A stretch of DNA of 64,000 nt. It comes from Dermacentor variabilis (taxonomy: Eukaryota; Arthropoda; Arachnida; Ixodida; Ixodidae). How positions within the stretch are numbered: the stretch's first letter is position 1; each line of letters opens with the position of its first letter. Below, in pieces: positions 59,276 to 64,000 of the stretch. The notes under the pieces were generated by a model. The model was not told the origin of the DNA, ran no database searches, and saw only the letters and a list, made by a program, of their open reading frames with translations. A program made the translations under genes and the position numbers. The stretch spans positions 51,252,255-51,316,254 of the forward strand of contig NC_134576.1 in NCBI RefSeq assembly GCF_050947875.1, read 5' to 3'.

Positions 59276-59897
59276 CTTAGCTGCAGATGTCCCTATTAGC
59301 CAACTTATTCCATCTGCAATGCTTCCGTTTCCATACGTGTACAACTGTGTCGTTGTACTTGCTACGGTATGAGTGAAGGAGAATCGGCGTTACGTAATTA
59401 GAACATTAATACATCATATAACTATTAGGCACCAGATTAGCTAATATTTTAGAGTACCATTCCTTAATAACATTTTTGAAAGTACTTTTAAAGAATTGTG
59501 AAAGTGTCACAGATCTTGCCAACGTTTTGCAATATCGCCATCCGTGAAAGAGAAGGCCCTTATTTGCAATATATGGTTAAGCTGAGGACCATACGTCATC
59601 AGAGCACCCTAATGTGAAAATTTTGCATCTTGCGGCTTTGAGATGGCGGCAACACAATTTCACAAAAACAGTTTAACAACAAAAGCATGCAATTGAAAGG
59701 GTACCTCGAAGCGTCAGTTCATTTTAAATATTAAATACCTGGAATGACATGATTAGCGTTTTCATTTATTTAGACTACCTCGATTGTATGACATTGTTGA
59801 AATATCCGAAGAATTTGGAAAGTCGAGCATAACTTCGCATTTAGCTGCACCCATAGGCGCAGAAGGAAAAGCTTGCCCATCCGCCACCCCCCCCTCG

Positions 59898-60008
<111 letters not shown>

Positions 60009-60188
60009 TTGCCGATGTTCGCAAAGTTTCGAACATTTAAAGTTTAAAGTCGGTGAACGGGCATGTCATGAAAGCCTTTTAATGTTAAAATCTGGCAATT
60101 TGCGGCTGCGATATGACGGCAGCACAATTTCACAACAAAAGTTTGTCAACGAAAGCATACAATTCTAAGGCTGCCTCCAAGTGTCAGT

Positions 60189-60223
<35 letters not shown>

Positions 60224-60226
<3 letters not shown>

Positions 60227-61700
60227 TTGAACTTGAAGAAACTTCGTGTTAGTAGGAGACAGTTCGATTTTAATGCCTAAGTCCTCTCGGTGGTATAAGC
60301 TTCGTTCGTGTAATTGTAATTGTGACCACAGCCCCCCCCTCTCTCTCTCTTTCTCCTTTTTTTTTCTTTCTCGGTGTGCTATTCATGCTTCGCATGCCTG
60401 CTGTTGATTCTGATTTCGAGTGAATCCGAGAGTGAATCCGTGAGTGAGTGAAATGAGTAGATCCTCATTTCGGTTATTGATTTAATTATACAGTGTTCCC
60501 CTACTATGACGCACCCAGACTTAAAAAAAAGAGCAGTTGCGTTACTCGGAGAAAACCAAGTGCGCATTGTTTCCAGTACATTCTTAGGCAAAGTTACACC
60601 CTTTGGGATGTATCTACACAAGAATAGTCGTCACCTGCCTTGCTTGCGTTTCCTTATTTCGAACTAACGCCAGACGCGACGGGTTACTGCGGTCGGAGCG
60701 CGGCAGATACGGCACTAACTCGACCCCGATGTTTTTCTTTATTTCCTTTATTTCATCCTGTCTAACTCAAAGAGAGCACGCTCGAGGGCATGGCTGTGGT
60801 GGGGTGGGGAGCGCAGTCACTTGGTATTCTCCATATTTCGCAGGGTTTAGTACTTCGCGGAAAATACCGCAGTTAGATGTCACTTGGCTGTGCCTTCAAA
60901 TGCCTCATTGACACTTTTATAGTTAAGATACTACGTATCGAGTAAGATAATCAATTAAAATAACCTAATTAAATCTCAGTAACGATAAAATTACTGGCAG
61001 CTACTCCACTGTACTGTAAACAATATGCACTAGGTTTTGCTCCAGTAATGCGTCGCTCTATCTGTTAATCTTGGTGCATGATAGGACACCCTGTATATTT
61101 TTATGACCTTTGCATGCAAGTATAGTATTAATTATAAATGTTGTAATTCATCAGAAATATTTTTTTCTCAAGAGTCGTTATCATTGCTTACTGGAAAGAG
61201 AAGCAATACTAATACACACAATGTTCACGTGCATTTCACACCAAGATTGACTCTGCCGAACGGGTAACTGAAGTCCATAGGTGTTTTTCATGGTCAAGAA
61301 AGCACGCAAAGCAATTTGAAGCGTGGTGAACATGCAGCAACATATTCTTTCGCTAGGCATACGCTATCCACACCTTTAGAAATATTTTTAATTGGGTACG
61401 TCTATCTCTTTCAAAATTATTAATAAAGTTTGTCGTGTGTGTATACTTAAATTTATTATCTGCAGGGTGTTCGGAAATTTGGATCAATGTTAAAGTGAGA
61501 AAATACGGATGAGGCAGGCGCCGCTAGTGTTTATATTGCGCATGTTCTCCAATAGTCAGGATGTGCAGAAAAAAAGCGAGAAGTATGAATTAAAAGCCAT
61601 GCATGGCCACGCCAACAACGAAGCAGTAATCTATTTTCCCTAGTAAGATGTAAAGCGAAAAGGTCGAGGAAAGTTAAAAGAAACCGTATCGGCGCCTATG
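60224..61700. other. sequence interrupting the family B array
   Basis: A partial MITE lies at 60,577-60,710; the rest is unassigned and A+T-rich. Family B landmarks return near 61,710 (GCGTGGTTGCC, then GATACGGGAACTTGACTCCT). Confidence 0.5.
60577..60710. mobile_element. partial MITE of the 48.2-kb family
   Basis: Starts TACATTCTTAGGCAAAGTTA and continues CACCCTTTGGGATGTATCT, then CACCTGCCTTGCTTGCGTTT, as in the pair at 48.2-48.7 kb. Similarity fades after about 60,660 and no right terminus is found. Confidence 0.6.
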
Positions 61701-62019
61701 GTTGCACTCATAGCGTGGTTGCCCTTGTTAGCAACGGGTTTTGATACGGGAACTTGACTCCTCCTGAGAGTCAGCTGACGACAGTTGCCTGAGGATTTTT
61801 GTTTAGATCACTGAAATGTAATCGAGAGGTCGTTTTCCAGGTGCTTCTGACGGGCGCAGTTGTATACGAAGCCTCAGGATTGTCTCAAACTGCTATTTTC
61901 CTGATAAACCCTAGCGTCCCTTTATCGCTTAAGTAGTTTCACTCTAAGGAAGAAATAACGCAGTCCGTATGTGTATATTAACATTGTTGCTTCTCAATTG
62001 CTTCGCCCTCCTTTTTCAG

Positions 62020-62034
62020 AGTGGCTTAGCCATG
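62020..62034 (+). other. 15-bp cassette, array unit 5
   Basis: CTCCTTTTTCAG, then AGTGGCTTAGCCATG, then GTAAGCACACATGTACT. Phase 0 reads SGLAM; phase 2 would contain TAG. Confidence 0.5.
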
Positions 62035-63061
62035 GTAAGCACACATGTACTAATTATCTAACTTAAATTACATCTGCAAAAGCTTTCGTCTTTATCAGTT
62101 TCCAAGTGTTCCCTTCTACTTATGCTATGCGTAAAGTGTTATCGGTGTAGAGCGCTACCATATCATATAACTTTTAGGTACCGGTTTGCTAACTTTATTT
62201 GGACACCTTTCTTTTATTAGATTTGAAAGCACTTCAATAGAAGTTTACTTATACTTTATCGTGTCCATTACCGATGTTCGCAACATTAGGAACATTAAAG
62301 TCGGCGAACGGGTGCGTTTTGATGCAGAAAAAAGTTACTCTATGTTAATACGTAAGGGCACAATTGCTTGCGCTAAATATATTTGCGCAAAAGACCCTAC
62401 GTCATGAAAGCCTTTTAATGATAAAAACTGGCAATTAGCGGCTACGATATGACGGCAGCACAATTTCACAACAAAACAATTGCATGCTTTCACAACGAAA
62501 GCATGCGATTCAAAGGGTGCCTCCAAGTGTCAGTGGATCTTAAATATCAGATAGCTAAATTGACAAGATTGGTGTTTTTTAACTACTGTGACTGCCTGCT
62601 TTGTATTGCTGAAATATTATCTGAAGCATTGAGAAATGGAGAACCTTTATCGCGGTCAGTAAGGGATCTGGCTAGTCTTTGTAAACGCGTGTTCGACGAA
62701 AAGAATTTTCTCCGCAAGAACTTTGTCTGGAGGAACGCATAACTCCGTATTCAGTTTCACTAAAATTGGTATTACCGAGAGGACGTTTCTGGCAACGACA
62801 CCTTTTTATGCAGACACTTCGCAGTAACTTGAAAGTCGCATGGTCATTTTCTAGTTTAAATCGCTTAAATATAACGCATACCAAGTGCTTCTAGTGTGCG
62901 GTGTCGTATTAGGAGCCTCAAGATTGTCCAAAATTGCAATTTCTTTGATAAACTTAACCATCGTTTTAACATTCCCGTAAGTGTAGTCCATGCCAGCAGA
63001 AATAACGCGCCAGGTGTGTGTATAAATTGTTCTTCTCAACTTCTTTGCGTTCCTAATTCAG

Positions 63062-63076
63062 ACGACACAAGCAAAA
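63062..63076 (+). other. 15-bp cassette, array unit 6
   Basis: TTCCTAATTCAG, then ACGACACAAGCAAAA, then GTAAGCAGCAGATGTACC. The pyrimidine tract is slightly weakened. Phase 0 reads TTQAK. Confidence 0.5.
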
Positions 63077-63589
63077 GTAAGCAGCAGATGTACCGATTAG
63101 CCATCTTATTCCATCGGCAATGCTTCCATTTCTATGCGTTTACAAGTGAGTCGTTGTGCTTGCTGCGATATGAGTTACGGAGGATTCGCGTTATATAATT
63201 ACAGAATTAATGCTTCATATAACTATTAATAACGATATTAGCTAATTTATTAGAGCACCATTCTTTTATAACATTTCTGAAAGTACTTTCAAAAATTGTG
63301 GACGTGTTATGCGGTTATCGGGTCAATCACCGCTCTTGACAACGTTTGCAAGATCGCAAACTGGGAAAGACAAAAGTTTGATCCAGAAAAATTTATTCTT
63401 TGTTAATGCATAAGCACACAGTTACTTACGCCTAATATAATTTTGCGTAGGAGACCTGTATTCCATCGAACCCTTCGATGCGAAAATCTCGCTCCTTGCT
63501 GCATTGAGATGAGTACAGCAGAGTTTTATATGTTAGTTTACCAACGACAACGTGGAATTCGAAGGGTGCCTCCAAGTGTCAGTTTATTA

Positions 63590-64000
63590 TACGTGGGTTG
63601 TTCAATAAAGACTAATACTGGTGACGTGGCACCTTAATTCCTGAAAATTATTCATTGACAATTTTATCACTTGCTATATGCCCCCTTAAGTGAATTGCAC
63701 ACGACCCATCGTTTCTACCAAGCCTAGATAAGATGAGCGAAGACATCTTTTGACACCTTCTTGAAGATCGCCTCCAACGTGCGAACAACCCCTGGTTCCA
63801 TGTTTTGTTCCATTTAAAAGCAAGGTTCTTTTTTTTTTCACCGTTCTTCGAAGCATCGCAATAACATCCTTGCCCGGTTTACAGTCCAGATGCGGCACGC
63901 TGGAGTATGTCCCTCAGAGTAAAAAGGGCCATGGCTTTGGCATGAAGCCAGGGGTAGCTGGCACATTGGAGGTGATTAGGTTGGGATGTGTGCATCTCAC
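63590..64000. repeat. dispersed segment shared with 15,380-15,780, running off the window
   Basis: Starts TATACGTGGGTTGTTCAATA at the same place inside a family B unit as the other copy. It includes CCTAGATA, CCAACGTGCGAAC and AAAAAGGG-CATGGCTTT. Its nature is unknown. Because the surrounding family B sequence also matches, the whole 15.07-15.78 kb block was probably duplicated together. Confidence 0.65.

Overview
The window looks like eukaryotic, arthropod-type DNA, most likely from a hard tick. That is an inference from the mobile-element mix as I know it from tick genomes: a tRNA-derived SINE whose tail resembles the tick Ruka SINE, RTE/BovB-like and CR1-like LINEs, a LINE with RNase H, a Penelope-like element with a GIY-YIG endonuclease, and several Ty3/Gypsy lineages. 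No intact single-exon host gene, rRNA, functional tRNA, CRISPR or bacterial-style operon is visible. Almost every long open frame is a decayed transposon or a product of a simple repeat.

Layout. 0-0.37 kb: the 3' end of a LINE on the minus strand. 1-5.2 kb: a repeat called here family A, then a 63-bp minisatellite and a further duplicated block. 6.4-6.7 kb: a MITE. 8.7-10 kb: family B repeats. 11-15 kb: a segmental duplication (partner at 38.9-42.1 kb) carrying a decayed LINE, a 210-bp exon-like segment and a CR1 insertion that the partner lacks. 15-16.5 kb: family B again. 16.5-17.1 kb: Penelope. 17.8-20 kb: second copy of family A. 20.6-21.7 kb: LINE RNase H. 24.0-28.4 kb: minisatellite interrupted by a Gypsy remnant. 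28.9-33.2 kb: a tetranucleotide array of about 4.3 kb, of which about 4.07 kb is printed as perfect GACT (about 1,017 units). 33.9-36 kb: further copies of duplicated blocks. 42.2-44 kb: CR1 pieces. 44-46 kb: LTR plus gag of a second Gypsy element. 46-54.7 kb: a composite Gypsy-integrase / RTE unit present twice, with MITEs, a SINE and tandem repeats. 54.8-64 kb: an array of family B units of about 1.05 kb.

The most interesting signal is not a transposon. Family B units carry, at one fixed place, a pyrimidine tract plus CAG, a cassette of exactly 15 bp, and then GTAAGC. The sequences on both sides align well between copies, while the 15 bp differ strongly. Family A carries a 19-bp and a 33-bp cassette with the same behaviour in two copies, and only one reading frame joins them without a stop in both. 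All such cassettes, and a pair of 210-bp exon-like segments, lie on the + strand. My reading (inference) is a repeatedly duplicated micro-exon locus, perhaps for small secreted proteins, whose exons diverge faster than its introns. It is at least partly decayed and has since been filled with transposons. Transcript evidence is needed to confirm it.
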